Below are positions 1-7,879 of a stretch of DNA of 64,000 nt, piece by piece; positions within the stretch are counted from its first letter, which is position 1, and every line of letters begins with the position of its first letter. Position numbers and translations under genes: made by a program. The DNA is taken from assembly GCF_900580675.1 (NCBI RefSeq), contig NZ_UTBG01000062.1, positions 90,283 to 154,282 of the forward strand, in the 5' to 3' direction. This DNA is from Pseudomonas viridiflava. GTDB taxonomy: Bacteria > Pseudomonadota > Gammaproteobacteria > Pseudomonadales > Pseudomonadaceae. A model generated the notes under the pieces. That model was not told the DNA's origin. It ran no database searches and worked only from the letters and a program-made list of their open reading frames with translations.

Positions 1-788
1 TCGACACCAAAGTTGCCCAGCGCAGTACCGAAGAACACCGGGGTCAATTGGCCGTCGAGGAACTCCTGCTGGTTGAACGTGTGGCAGGCGCCCTGCACCA
101 GTTCCAGCTGGTCGACAAAACGGTCGTACTCGTCACCCAGGTGGGCGCGGGCTTCGTCCGAGTCGAGCTTCTCGATGATCTTGGTTTCGGTGCGTTCGTG
201 ACCGTGGCCGGCGGTGTAGACAATGATGTAGTCGTCGGCCAGGTGGTACACGCCCTTGAAGTCGCGGTAGCAACCAATCGGCCAGGTGATCGGCGCAGCC
301 TTGATCTTCAGGACCGCTTCGATTTCATCGAGCAGTTCGATCGGGTCGCGGATATCGCGGTCGAGTTTGTTGATGAAGCTCACGATCGGCGTGTCACGCA
401 GACGGCACACGTCCATCAGCGCGATGGTCCGTGGCTCGACGCCCTTACCGCCGTCGAGGACCATCAGTGCCGAGTCCACCGCGGTCAGGGTGCGGTAGGT
501 GTCCTCGGAGAAGTCTTCGTGGCCCGGGGTGTCGAGCAGGTTGACCATGTGGTCACGATAGGGGAACTGCATGACCGACGTGGTAATGGAAATGCCCCGT
601 TGTTTTTCCATTTCCATCCAGTCGGAGGTGGCATGGCGGTCGGATTTGCGGGATTTCACCGTGCCGGCCACTGCGATTGCCTTGCCCATCAGCAAGAGCT
701 TCTCGGTGATGGTGGTTTTACCGGCATCGGGGTGGGAAATAATGGCGAAAGTGCGGCGTTTCGCGACTTCGGCGGCCTGGTGGGTCAT
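1..788 (-). CDS. prfC: Peptide chain release factor 3 (N-terminal part, runs off window)
   Basis: This is the first 262 codons of RF3, the GTPase that removes RF1/RF2 from the ribosome after peptide release. The reading frame shows the translational-GTPase motifs: P-loop SHPDAGKTT at residues 18-26, switch I near [16 protein letters not shown] from residue 86 and NKLD at 140-143. The ATG is at 788, and the protein begins [20 protein letters not shown], as expected for RF3. The C-terminal half lies beyond the left edge. It is transcribed away from the ABC importer genes, with 332 bp between the two starts. The family assignment is secure from the G-domain motifs. Confidence 0.96.
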   Translation of the reverse strand, partial: MTHQAAEVAKRRTFAIISHPDAGKTTITEKLLLMGKAIAVAGTVKSRKSDRHATSDWMEMEKQRGISITTSVMQFPYRDHMVNLLDTPGHEDFSEDTYRTLTAVDSALMVLDGGKGVEPRTIALMDVCRLRDTPIVSFINKLDRDIRDPIELLDEIEAVLKIKAAPITWPIGCYRDFKGVYHLADDYIIVYTAGHGHERTETKIIEKLDSDEARAHLGDEYDRFVDQLELVQGACHTFNQQEFLDGQLTPVFFGTALGNFGV

Positions 789-1120
789 GGGAAATCGCCT
801 GGCAGGTGAGTCAAAAAAGGGCGGCGAGTATAGCGCAAACCCAGGGCGCCGGACCACCGTTCACCCCATTGGGGGTGGCTAAATGCTGCCAAGTGTGGAA
901 CCTTTTAAAAGGTAGAGACGTCCACTCCCCTGCTATCGCACTCGGAACAGGGGCTGATAAATCAGCAAATTAGCCTGACGAGGCTGCGCTCATGGCTCGA
1001 ATACATACCGCATTGCCGGTATCGACGAGCTGCATTTCGCGACCACATTCAGAGGCAGCCAGCAATGGCATTGCCGCTCGGAAATGTGGACGCCGACAGA
1101 AGAAAAAAAGGAGTCCGCCT
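789..1120. other. Intergenic region between prfC and the ABC importer, with a 14-bp palindrome
   Basis: No gene is visible in these 332 bases between divergent starts. A reading frame can be extended upstream from the permease gene to 992, but it has no ribosome binding site and its predicted peptide is not permease-like. The notable element is a perfect 14-bp palindrome, ACCTTTTAAAAGGT, at 900-913, which could be an operator or promoter element for either gene. The importer promoter must lie here, but I cannot place -35/-10 boxes with confidence. Confidence 0.5.
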
Positions 1121-1837
1121 GTGGCTATTCGCTATGGCAAAGGGCTGATAGGAGGAGTGGTTGTCGTCGCTCTCCTGGCCCTGCTGGTCCACTGGATCGG
1201 CATCAACACGATCGAACTGTACCGCGACGATTTGTTGTTTTACCTGCAAGCACACCTGATCCTGGTTCTAGTCTCCATGCTGGCCGCCCTCGTTGTGGGT
1301 ATTCCCGCCGGTATCCTGCTCAGCCGACCGAACATGGTCGGGCGTGCAGAACGCTTCATGCAGATCTTCAACATCGGCAACACCGTTCCTCCCCTGGCCG
1401 TACTGGCCATCGCCCTCGGCGTCCTCGGCATCGGCAGCGGCCCGGCGATCTTCGCGCTGTTCCTCGCCTCCCTGTTGCCCATCGTGCGCAACACCTACGA
1501 AGGCCTGAAAAACGTTCAAGGCTCCCTGAAAGAAGCCGCCACCGGCATCGGCATGACGCCGCGCCAGGTGCTGTTTCGCGTGGAGTTGCCGAATGCCGTG
1601 CCGATCATCATCGGCGGTGTGCGCGTGGCCCTGGCGATCAACGTCGGCACCGCACCGCTGGCGTTCCTGATTGGTGCCAACAGCCTGGGCAGCCTGATCT
1701 TCCCCGGCATCGCCCTGAACAATCAGCCGCAACTGTTGCTCGGCGCCGCGTGCACCGCGCTGCTGGCGTTGCTGCTTGACGGTCTGGTGACCATGGCCAG
1801 CCGCCTCTGGCTGGAACGCGGGTTGCGTCCGTCTTAA
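1121..1837 (+). CDS. ABC transporter permease, glycine betaine/choline (OpuC/YehY) type
   Basis: Inner-membrane permease of a quaternary-amine (osmoprotectant) importer, 238 residues from the chosen GTG. That start is preceded by AAGGAG at 1108-1113 with 7-nt spacing. The reading frame continues upstream to 992, but that part lacks a ribosome binding site and adds a non-homologous N-terminus. Several hydrophobic segments surround the permease signature EAATGIGMTPRQVLFRVELP, the EAA loop that contacts the ATPase. It is the first gene of a tight four-gene operon of permease, binding protein, permease and ATPase. Two different permeases are usual for OpuC/YehWXYZ importers. The substrate is inferred from the family only. 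Confidence 0.88.
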   Translation: MAIRYGKGLIGGVVVVALLALLVHWIGINTIELYRDDLLFYLQAHLILVLVSMLAALVVGIPAGILLSRPNMVGRAERFMQIFNIGNTVPPLAVLAIALGVLGIGSGPAIFALFLASLLPIVRNTYEGLKNVQGSLKEAATGIGMTPRQVLFRVELPNAVPIIIGGVRVALAINVGTAPLAFLIGANSLGSLIFPGIALNNQPQLLLGAACTALLALLLDGLVTMASRLWLERGLRPS

Positions 1838-1857
1838 GGCTTGGCAAAGGAAATCAC

Positions 1858-2754
1858 ATGAAAAAACTGACGTTGATATTGAGCTGCGTCCTGCTGTTTG
1901 CAGGTGTTGCTCAAGCCGCTGAAAAACCGGTAATCCGCATCGGCGCACGGGTGTTCACCGAACAGACCCTGCTCGCCGAAATCACCTCCCAGTACCTGCG
2001 CGCCAAGGGCTACGACACCCGCGTGACCGGCGGCCTGGGCAGCAACCTGGCGCGCAGTGCCCAGGAAAGCGGGCAACTGGACATGCTTTGGGAATACACC
2101 GGCGTGTCGCTGGTGGCTTATAACCATGTCGACGAGAAACTCGACAGCGAACAAACCTACGCCCGAGTGAAAGAACTCGACGCGAAAAAAGGCCTGGTCT
2201 GGCTGTCGCCGTCGAAATTCAGCAACACCTACGCGTTGGCGCTGCCCGACAACGTGGCCAAGGAATTCCCGCAGATCAACAGCATCAGCGACCTGACCAA
2301 GGCCCTCGCCGAGGACAGCAAACAAAACCGCCTGGTGGCCCTGGATACCGAGTTCGCCAACCGTTCCGACGGCATGGGTGGCATGGTCAAGCTGTACGAC
2401 ATGAACCTGACCCGCAAAAACACCCGGCAGATGGACGCCGGCCTGGTCTACACCGCGCTGCGTAATGGCCAGGTGTTTGCCGGTTTGGTCTACACCACCG
2501 ACGGTCGCCTGAACGCCTTCAAATTGAAGCTGCTGGAAGACGACAAGCACTACTTCCCGGACTACACCGCCGCGCCCGTGGTGCGTCAGGTCTACCTGGA
2601 CGCTCACCCGCAACTGGCTGCCGACCTCAAGCCCCTGGCCGAACTCTTCGACGACGCAACCATGCGCGCGCTGAATGCGCGGGTCGACGTCGATCATGAA
2701 AGCCCTTCCGCTGTTGCCGCCGATTTCCTGCGCCAACACCCGATCAATCAATAA
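1858..2754 (+). CDS. Periplasmic substrate-binding protein of betaine/choline-type ABC importer (OsmF/OpuCC-like)
   Basis: 298 residues. An N-terminal signal peptide, with K-K at residues 2-3, a hydrophobic core and a VAQA-A cleavage site, directs it to the periplasm. The mature part starts with KPVIRIGARVFTEQTLLAEI, typical of the OpuAC/OsmF family that binds glycine betaine, choline or related quaternary amines through an aromatic cage. There is no lipobox cysteine, so it is a soluble periplasmic receptor. It lies 20 bp after the first permease gene and 9 bp before the second. The family is clear, but the ligand cannot be settled from sequence alone. Confidence 0.9.
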   Translation: MKKLTLILSCVLLFAGVAQAAEKPVIRIGARVFTEQTLLAEITSQYLRAKGYDTRVTGGLGSNLARSAQESGQLDMLWEYTGVSLVAYNHVDEKLDSEQTYARVKELDAKKGLVWLSPSKFSNTYALALPDNVAKEFPQINSISDLTKALAEDSKQNRLVALDTEFANRSDGMGGMVKLYDMNLTRKNTRQMDAGLVYTALRNGQVFAGLVYTTDGRLNAFKLKLLEDDKHYFPDYTAAPVVRQVYLDAHPQLAADLKPLAELFDDATMRALNARVDVDHESPSAVAADFLRQHPINQ

Positions 2755-2763
2755 GGAGAAGAC

Positions 2764-3417
2764 ATGGAATTCCTGAACGCCTTTTCCCATCTTGATTGGG
2801 CCCAAGTCCTGCAACTGACCGGGCAGCACATCACCCTGGTCGGTATCGCCGTGATCCTGGCGATTGTCGTGGGCGTGCCCCTCGGCGTGTTGATGACCCG
2901 TTTCCCGACCCTGGCCGGCCCGCTGCAAGCGAGCGCTACGGTGCTGCTGACCGTGCCGTCGATCGCCCTGTTCGGCCTGCTGCTGCCGTTCTACTCCAAA
3001 TTCGGCCAGGGCCTGGGGCCGATGCCGGCGATCACCGCCGTGTTCCTCTACTCCCTGCTGCCGATCATGCGTAACACCTACCTGGCCCTGACCGGCGTTG
3101 AGCCGGGCATTCGCGAGGCCGCCAAAGGCATCGGCATGACCTTCGGCCAGCGCCTGCGCATGGTCGAACTGCCCATCGCCGTGCCGGTGATCCTCGCCGG
3201 TGTGCGCACCGCCGTGGTGATGAACATTGGCGTCATGACCATTGCCGCCACCATCGGCGCCGGTGGCCTGGGTGTACTTATTCTGGCTTCCATCAGCCGC
3301 AGCGACATGTCGATGCTGATCGTTGGCGCCGTGCTGGTCAGTCTCCTGGCCATCTTCGCCGACCTGCTCTTGCAATGGCTGCAACGCTCGCTGACTCCAA
3401 AAGGACTGCTCAAATGA
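2764..3417 (+). CDS. ABC transporter permease, glycine betaine/choline (OpuC/YehW) type
   Basis: Second permease of the importer, 217 residues, with five to six predicted membrane segments and the EAA-loop motif EAAKGIGMTFGQRLRMVELP. It is clearly paralogous to the first permease of the operon, sharing the LPIMRNTYLALTGV-like and GIGMT stretches. The two presumably form a heterodimeric channel. Its TGA stop overlaps the ATG of the ATPase gene (ATGA at 3414-3417), indicating translational coupling. Confidence 0.9.
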   Translation: MEFLNAFSHLDWAQVLQLTGQHITLVGIAVILAIVVGVPLGVLMTRFPTLAGPLQASATVLLTVPSIALFGLLLPFYSKFGQGLGPMPAITAVFLYSLLPIMRNTYLALTGVEPGIREAAKGIGMTFGQRLRMVELPIAVPVILAGVRTAVVMNIGVMTIAATIGAGGLGVLILASISRSDMSMLIVGAVLVSLLAIFADLLLQWLQRSLTPKGLLK

Positions 3418-4571
3418 TCGAACTTCAAAACCTGACCAAGACTTTTCAAAGCAACGGCAAAACCGTGTCTGCCGTGAACGACGTAAGCCTGACCGTCAAC
3501 GAAGGCGAGATTTGCGTATTCCTCGGCCCGTCGGGCTGCGGCAAGAGCACCACGCTGAAAATGATCAACCGCCTGATCAAGCCCACCTCGGGCAAGATCC
3601 TGATCAACGGCGAAGACACCACCGACCTCGACGAAGTGACCCTGCGTCGCAACATCGGCTATGTGATCCAGCAGATCGGCCTGTTCCCGAACATGACCAT
3701 CGAGGAAAACATCGTGGTCGTGCCCAAGCTGCTCGGCTGGGACAAGCAGAAATGCCACGACCGCGCCCGCGAGTTGATGAGCATGATCAAGCTGGAACCC
3801 AAGCAGTACCTGCATCGCTACCCGCGTGAACTGTCGGGTGGCCAGCAACAGCGGATCGGCGTGATCCGTGCCCTGGCCGCCGACGCCCCGTTGCTGCTGA
3901 TGGACGAGCCGTTCGGCGCGGTCGACCCGATCAACCGCGAGATGATCCAGAACGAGTTCTTCGAGATGCAACGTGCGCTGAACAAGACCGTGATCATGGT
4001 CAGCCACGACATCGACGAAGCCATCAAGCTGGGTGACAAAATTGCGATCTTCCGCGCCGGCAAGCTGCTGCAGATCGACCACCCGGACACCCTGCTGGCG
4101 CACCCGGCCGACGAGTTCGTCAGCAACTTCGTGGGCCAGGACAGCACCCTCAAGCGCCTGCTGCTGGTGAAGGCCGAAGACGCGGCGGACAACGCCCCGT
4201 CGGTGAGCCCGGAAACCCCGGTGGCCGAAGCCCTGGAGCTGATGGACGAAACCGACCGCCGCTACGTGGTGGTTACCTGTGCCGAGAACAAGGCGCTGGG
4301 TTACGTACGACGTCGCGACCTGCACCGTCAGACCGGCACCTGCGGCCAGTACCTGCGCGAGTTCAACGCCACGGCGGCGTACGACGAGCACTTGCGCATC
4401 CTGTTGTCGCGCATGTACGAGTTCAACCGCTCTTGGTTGCCGGTGATGGACGCGGAGCGGGTGTTCCTGGGGGAAGTGACCCAAGAGTCGATTGCCGAGT
4501 ACCTGAGTTCCGGTAAGTCGCGTGGGGGCAAGACCAGCATTGTCTCGCCTGCCGAGACTGCACTAGCTTGA
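3414..4571 (+). CDS. ABC transporter ATP-binding protein with C-terminal CBS domains (OpuCA/ProV-like)
   Basis: 385 residues; energises the betaine/choline-type importer from the cytoplasmic face. The ABC domain has Walker A GPSGCGKST at residues 38-46, a Q-loop, the signature LSGGQQQR, Walker B LLLMDEPFGAVD and an H-loop (MVSHDIDEA). The last ~130 residues form a CBS-domain region, which in OpuA-type ATPases senses ionic strength or regulatory nucleotides. The start is the ATG overlapping the permease stop. A longer frame from 3375 would only add residues overlapping the permease. It is the last gene of the operon and is followed by a REPIN 20 bp downstream. Confidence 0.93.
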   Translation: MIELQNLTKTFQSNGKTVSAVNDVSLTVNEGEICVFLGPSGCGKSTTLKMINRLIKPTSGKILINGEDTTDLDEVTLRRNIGYVIQQIGLFPNMTIEENIVVVPKLLGWDKQKCHDRARELMSMIKLEPKQYLHRYPRELSGGQQQRIGVIRALAADAPLLLMDEPFGAVDPINREMIQNEFFEMQRALNKTVIMVSHDIDEAIKLGDKIAIFRAGKLLQIDHPDTLLAHPADEFVSNFVGQDSTLKRLLLVKAEDAADNAPSVSPETPVAEALELMDETDRRYVVVTCAENKALGYVRRRDLHRQTGTCGQYLREFNATAAYDEHLRILLSRMYEFNRSWLPVMDAERVFLGEVTQESIAEYLSSGKSRGGKTSIVSPAETALA

Positions 4572-4591
4572 TCTGACACCACTCAGTTAAA

Positions 4592-4687
4592 AAATGTGGG
4601 AGCGGGCTTGCTCGCGAAGACGGAGTCTCAGTCACTGAATAGGTTGACTGATACACCGCTTTCGCGAGCAAGCCCGCTCCCACATTT
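4592..4687. repeat. REPIN (paired REP palindromes, GAGCGGGCTTGCTCGCGAA class)
   Basis: Two inverted REP arms (AAATGTGGGAGCGGGCTTGC and its complement) flank a ~40-base unrelated centre, so the whole 96 bases can fold into one long hairpin with imperfect sub-hairpins. The same arms occur at 13753-13847 and 63875-63970. REPINs of this kind are dispersed non-autonomous elements in P. fluorescens genomes, mobilised by RAYT transposases. No RAYT gene is in the window. It sits just after the importer operon and could also stop or stabilise its transcript. Confidence 0.93.
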
Positions 4688-4819
4688 GGATCTACGGTGT
4701 GTCAGCAATGCCTGCGAATTATCCCCATCCGGGGAACATCAATCCGTCACACCGGTCGGTTACATAAGTAGCTGCACGCGACCTCACGACGAACGCGTGC
4801 AAAAACGCGACATTTTTAG

Positions 4820-4848
4820 TTGATCTATGGCCCCTCACGTCCTAAAGT
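4820..4848 (+). promoter_or_regulatory. Possible sigma-70 promoter upstream of speC
   Basis: TTGATC (4820-4825) and TAAAGT (4843-4848) are separated by 17 bp. Each matches the sigma-70 consensus at four of six positions. It would start a transcript near 4855, about 200 bases before speC. This is a plausible motif only and is untested. Confidence 0.35.
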
Positions 4849-4863
4849 TCGCGCCGAACGTCC

Positions 4864-5019
4864 ATGCTGGAAACGATCCATCCGGCTCAAGTACTGACGA
4901 CGAGACAGCAAGGCCAAGGGAAGCGTCCATTCCCATGGCCTTTTTGCTTTCGGCGACATGCCTTGGGAAGTAGGCGAACCAAAGTGGGGATACGGAGGAC
5001 GTTCATTTGCACCCATTGA
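4864..5019 (+). other. Possible 51-codon leader reading frame upstream of ornithine decarboxylase
   Basis: An ATG at 4864 opens a 51-codon frame ending at TGA 5017-5019, 32 bases before the speC ATG. The peptide would be rich in Arg and aromatic residues in its second half (for example KRPFPWPFCFRRH and GSRRTK). There is no good Shine-Dalgarno sequence. It spans the terminator-like hairpin at 4910-4945. Enterobacterial speF is controlled by an ornithine-sensing, Arg-rich leader peptide, so the arrangement is suggestive, but I see no sequence similarity I would trust. It may simply be a chance frame. Confidence 0.2.
4910..4945 (+). terminator. Terminator-like hairpin in the speC leader
   Basis: AAGGCCAAGGGA (4910-4921) pairs with TCCCATGGCCTT (4931-4942) with one mismatch and a 9-base loop. 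TTTTT (4941-4945) follows at once. This looks like an intrinsic terminator placed about 110 bases upstream of speC. It could end a small RNA starting near 4855, or act as an attenuator of speC. Confidence 0.55.
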
Positions 5020-5051
5020 TCAATACAGTTTGCCCTTAGGAGTTCCCCAGC

Positions 5052-6215
5052 ATGTCGATCAACGTCGAAGATTATTTCGCGCGCGCCACTTTTGACAAAA
5101 TGAAGGCGTTCGCCGACAAGCAAGAAACCCCGTTCGTGGTGATCGACACCGCGATGATCAGCCAGGCCTACGATGACCTGCGCGCCGGTTTCGAATTCGC
5201 CAAAGTCTATTACGCGGTCAAGGCCAACCCGGCCATCGAAATCATCGACCTGTTGAAAGACAAGGGTTCGAGCTTCGACATCGCCTCGATCTACGAGCTG
5301 GACAAGGTCATGGACCGCGGCGTCAGCGCCGACCGTATCAGCTACGGCAACACCATCAAGAAATCCAAGGACATCCGCTACTTCTACGAGAAAGGCGTGC
5401 GCCTGTTCTCCACCGACTCCGAAGCCGACCTGCGCAACATCGCCAAGGCCGCGCCGGGTTCGAAAGTGTATGTGCGGATTCTCACCGAAGGCTCGACCAC
5501 GGCCGACTGGCCTCTGTCGCGCAAATTCGGCTGCCAGACCGACATGGCCATGGACCTGCTGATCCTCGCCCGCGACCTCGGCCTGGTGCCTTACGGCATC
5601 TCGTTCCACGTCGGCTCGCAACAGCGCGACATCAGCGTGTGGGACGCAGCGATCGCCAAGGTCAAAGTGATCTTCGAGCGCCTGAAAGAAGAAGACGGCA
5701 TCCACCTCAAGCTGATCAACATGGGCGGCGGCTTCCCGGCCAACTACATCACCCGTACCAACAGCCTGGAAACCTACGCCGAAGAAATCATCCGCTTCCT
5801 CAAGGAAGACTTCGGCGATGACTTGCCGGAAATCATTCTCGAGCCGGGCCGTTCGTTGATCGCCAACGCCGGCATCCTGGTCAGCGAAGTGGTATTGGTT
5901 GCACGTAAATCGCGCACCGCCGTCGAGCGCTGGGTGTACACGGACGTGGGCAAATTTTCCGGCCTGATCGAAACCATGGACGAAGCCATCAAGTTCCCGA
6001 TCTGGACCGAGAAGAAAGGCGAGATGGAAGAAGTGGTCATCGCCGGTCCTACCTGCGACAGCGCCGACATCATGTACGAAAACTACAAGTACGGCCTGCC
6101 GCTGAACCTGGCGATTGGCGACCGTTTGTACTGGTTGTCGACCGGTGCGTACACCACCAGCTACAGCGCGGTTGAGTTCAACGGGTTTCCACCGTTGAAG
6201 TCGTTCTACGTGTAA
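5052..6215 (+). CDS. speC: Ornithine decarboxylase (PLP-dependent, fold III)
   Basis: 387 residues; converts L-ornithine to putrescine and CO2, the first step of polyamine synthesis. It is a eukaryotic-type (alanine-racemase-fold) decarboxylase. The PLP lysine is K57 in YYAVKANP. HVGSQ, the Gly-rich NMGGGFP and EPGR bind the cofactor phosphate and ring. GPTCDSAD carries the active-site Cys and Asp from the neighbouring subunit. CDSAD and the short length favour ornithine over diaminopimelate (LysA is longer), although lysine side activity is possible. The ATG follows TTAGGAGTTCCCCAGC. The gene is monocistronic, with a terminator 15 bases downstream and an unusual leader upstream. Confidence 0.92.
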   Translation: MSINVEDYFARATFDKMKAFADKQETPFVVIDTAMISQAYDDLRAGFEFAKVYYAVKANPAIEIIDLLKDKGSSFDIASIYELDKVMDRGVSADRISYGNTIKKSKDIRYFYEKGVRLFSTDSEADLRNIAKAAPGSKVYVRILTEGSTTADWPLSRKFGCQTDMAMDLLILARDLGLVPYGISFHVGSQQRDISVWDAAIAKVKVIFERLKEEDGIHLKLINMGGGFPANYITRTNSLETYAEEIIRFLKEDFGDDLPEIILEPGRSLIANAGILVSEVVLVARKSRTAVERWVYTDVGKFSGLIETMDEAIKFPIWTEKKGEMEEVVIAGPTCDSADIMYENYKYGLPLNLAIGDRLYWLSTGAYTTSYSAVEFNGFPPLKSFYV

Positions 6216-6230
6216 CGGCGACCAACAATA

Positions 6231-6261
6231 AAAAGGCCCATGAGCAATCATGGGCTTTTTT
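6231..6261 (+). terminator. Intrinsic terminator after speC
   Basis: GGCCCATGA and TCATGGGC form a short stem with a GCAA loop and one bulge, followed by TTTTTT. The A-run on the other side makes it potentially bidirectional, so it may also stop transcription from hicB. Confidence 0.85.
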
Positions 6262-6292
6262 GTGGGCGTCTGATTGGTTCGCGCGCGTTGCG

Positions 6293-6694
6293 TTACGCAG
6301 ATAGCTCGCGCAATGCCGCTGTTGCCAAAAAACCTGAGCGTGATGCATAGCGATGGTCCTTCTGAACGCGCTCATCAATGCGAAGCAACAATTGCTCCGG
6401 CAAGGAAGCATTGAACCGCACCGACCTGCCGAGGTAAGGAGTGAGGTCAAAGTCGACTATCGCCCATACGCCACCGGCGTGATCCGCATTATCCAAATGG
6501 GCATCAACCTCCAACGCCTGGGGCAGCTTCTCCTCATCAGCAACCAGCCCTTCCAGGTGCAACGCCAATGCATCGCGGACATTGTCCAGGGCTTCTGAAA
6601 ACGACCCACCCGCCGAGAAACATCCCGGCACATCGGGCACTGTCACGCTGTAATCAGAGTCAACGTCTTTATGTACAACCACAGGAAACTTCAT
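6293..6694 (-). CDS. hicB: HicB-family antitoxin
   Basis: 133 residues. The N-terminal HicB-like fold (MKFPVVVHKDVDSDYSVTVP, then DVPGCFSAGGSFSEAL) binds and neutralises HicA. The C-terminal ~45 residues (RFNASLPEQLLLRIDERV and SGFLATAALREL) look like a ribbon-helix-helix DNA-binding domain for autoregulation. The ATG at 6694 has an excellent ribosome binding site (GAGGAGGATCA). It lies 55 bases downstream of a hicA-like gene on the same strand, the normal toxin-antitoxin order. The antitoxin looks intact. Confidence 0.88.
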   Translation of the reverse strand: MKFPVVVHKDVDSDYSVTVPDVPGCFSAGGSFSEALDNVRDALALHLEGLVADEEKLPQALEVDAHLDNADHAGGVWAIVDFDLTPYLGRSVRFNASLPEQLLLRIDERVQKDHRYASRSGFLATAALRELSA

Positions 6695-6749
6695 TGATCC
6701 TCCTCTGAACGAGCCTCGCAGACCCCGTTCAACTCATCAAACAGCACCA

Positions 6750-6931
6750 TCACTTGAGGCCTGCCGATTTTAAAATGCTGTGCAGAGTACCCCTGGCAAT
6801 CTCTGATTTAGGATGTGGGACAGTTACCCGCCCTGGCTTAACGGGGTGTTTGAACTGGTGATGACTGCCTTTCACTGCCACCTCAAACCAACCATCCGCA
6901 ACCATAAGTCAATCACCTCTCGACTTCGCAT
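6750..6931 (-). pseudogene. hicA: HicA-like mRNA interferase toxin with apparent 1-base frameshift near its start
   Basis: Reading from an ATG at 6931 gives MRSREVID, a typical HicA N-terminus. The remaining HicA sequence (VADGWFEVAVKGSHHQFKHP, then PGRVTVPHPK and GTLHSILKSAGLK, stop at 6750) is in another frame. One missing base after codon 8 (GACTTATGG for an expected GACTTNATGG) accounts for the shift exactly and would restore a 60-residue protein of normal HicA length. The double-stranded-RNA-binding-like core and catalytic His (GSHHQ) are intact. An in-frame ATG at 6905, preceded by GAGGTGA at 7-nt spacing, could still give a 51-residue toxin lacking its first strand or helix. It could be an inactivated toxin, an N-truncated one or a sequencing error. 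Confidence 0.75.
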
Positions 6932-7008
6932 CGCCTTACCTTTCAGTGTGTTTATTACACACTGCAAAATGGCAATGCGCTTTTTTGTACACACGAGACA
7001 CACCAATG

Positions 7009-7036
7009 AAAAAGCCCGCTTAACCTCCAAGCGGGC
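7009..7036 (-). terminator. Intrinsic terminator after the Sel1-repeat gene
   Basis: On the minus strand GCCCGCTT, GGAGGTT loop, AAGCGGGC, then TTTTTC. An 8-bp GC-rich stem with a U-run lies 93 bases past the end of the Sel1-repeat gene. The rest of 6932-7128 shows no gene. Confidence 0.85.
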
Positions 7037-7128
7037 TCGCGTGGCGCGATCATTACAAGGTGCAAATCGTTTGAGCCAGCAAACGAATGTCAGTTTTTGT
7101 GGCCAGCGTCGCGACGGGCGTCAGGCGG

Positions 7129-7878
7129 CTAAGAAAGATTGGCGACGCGTTGCTGATAGGCATCCGCCATTGCCCGAATCTGCGGATCATTCGCCGCTGC
7201 CAATGCTTTGTGCGCCGTACGCAAAAACTTCAGATTCCCGCCCTCCAGCGCCTTGCGCAACCACTGCAGCGCAACCTCGATCTGGCCTCCATCAGCCAGC
7301 ACCGCTGCATAACTGAACTGCCCACGGAAATCACCGGCCTCGGCTGAGCGTCGATACCAGGCCACCGCCGAGTCCATGTCTCGGGGGCAAAACTGGCCTT
7401 CTTCCAGATACCGCCCGAGCAGGTTCATCGACTTGGCATGCCCCTGCTCCGCCGCCTGGCGATAAAAAGCCAGCGCTTGAGCTTGATCCTCAGCAACGCC
7501 GCGCCCGGTGGCCAGCAGATTGGCGTAGTTGTACTGCGCCCAATCCAGCCCAGCCTCTGCCGCCTGGCGATATTGCCGCGCCGCCGCCGTCTCATCCACC
7601 GCGCAGCCCCAGCCGTGCTCCAGGCAACGCCCGGTCATGTTGCGTGCCATCAGGTGCCCGCCGTTGGCTGCAATCCGAAACCAGCGCAGGGCCAGCGCTT
7701 CATCGCGCGCAATACCGCGTCCTTCCAGCAGGATTTGCCCGAGCAGGGCCTGGGCGTCGACCACGCCCTCCCTCGACGCGATCAGGATCGCCTGCGCCGC
7801 GCGTACCGGCGAGTCGTCGAGCATGCTTTGCAGTTGCTCAACGTTGAGCACTTCCTGGCGGCGCAGCAAAAAGCCCAT
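7129..7878 (-). CDS. Sel1-like repeat (TPR-type) protein of the piu locus
   Basis: 249 residues built from successive ~36-residue Sel1 repeats, with recurring AxxxLGxxxxxGxGVxxDxxxAxxWxxxAAxxG patterns from about residue 35 to 215 (for example ALAFYRQAAEQGHAKSMNLL). Such alpha/alpha superhelical proteins mediate protein-protein contacts. There is no clear signal peptide. The ATG at 7878 lies one base after the piuC stop, so it is translationally linked to the iron-regulated hydroxylase PiuC. This order (hydroxylase, then Sel1 protein) is conserved in pseudomonads, but the role in iron uptake is unknown to me. Confidence 0.85.
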   Translation of the reverse strand: MGFLLRRQEVLNVEQLQSMLDDSPVRAAQAILIASREGVVDAQALLGQILLEGRGIARDEALALRWFRIAANGGHLMARNMTGRCLEHGWGCAVDETAAARQYRQAAEAGLDWAQYNYANLLATGRGVAEDQAQALAFYRQAAEQGHAKSMNLLGRYLEEGQFCPRDMDSAVAWYRRSAEAGDFRGQFSYAAVLADGGQIEVALQWLRKALEGGNLKFLRTAHKALAAANDPQIRAMADAYQQRVANLS

Positions 7879-7879
7879 G

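Noticed and set aside
4774..4800. Hairpin GCACGCG...CGCGTGC as a terminator
   Set aside because: The 7-bp stem has a 13-base loop and is followed by AAAAA, not a T-run on the plus strand.
4423..4823. Short frames running through the REPIN
   Set aside because: They start MGAGLLAK, which is just translated REP sequence; the same peptide start appears at 13843 and reflects the repeat, not a gene.
4931..4968. Antiterminator pairing TCCCATGG with CCTTGGGA in the speC leader
   Set aside because: The second arm is transcribed only after the terminator hairpin, so it could not prevent termination.
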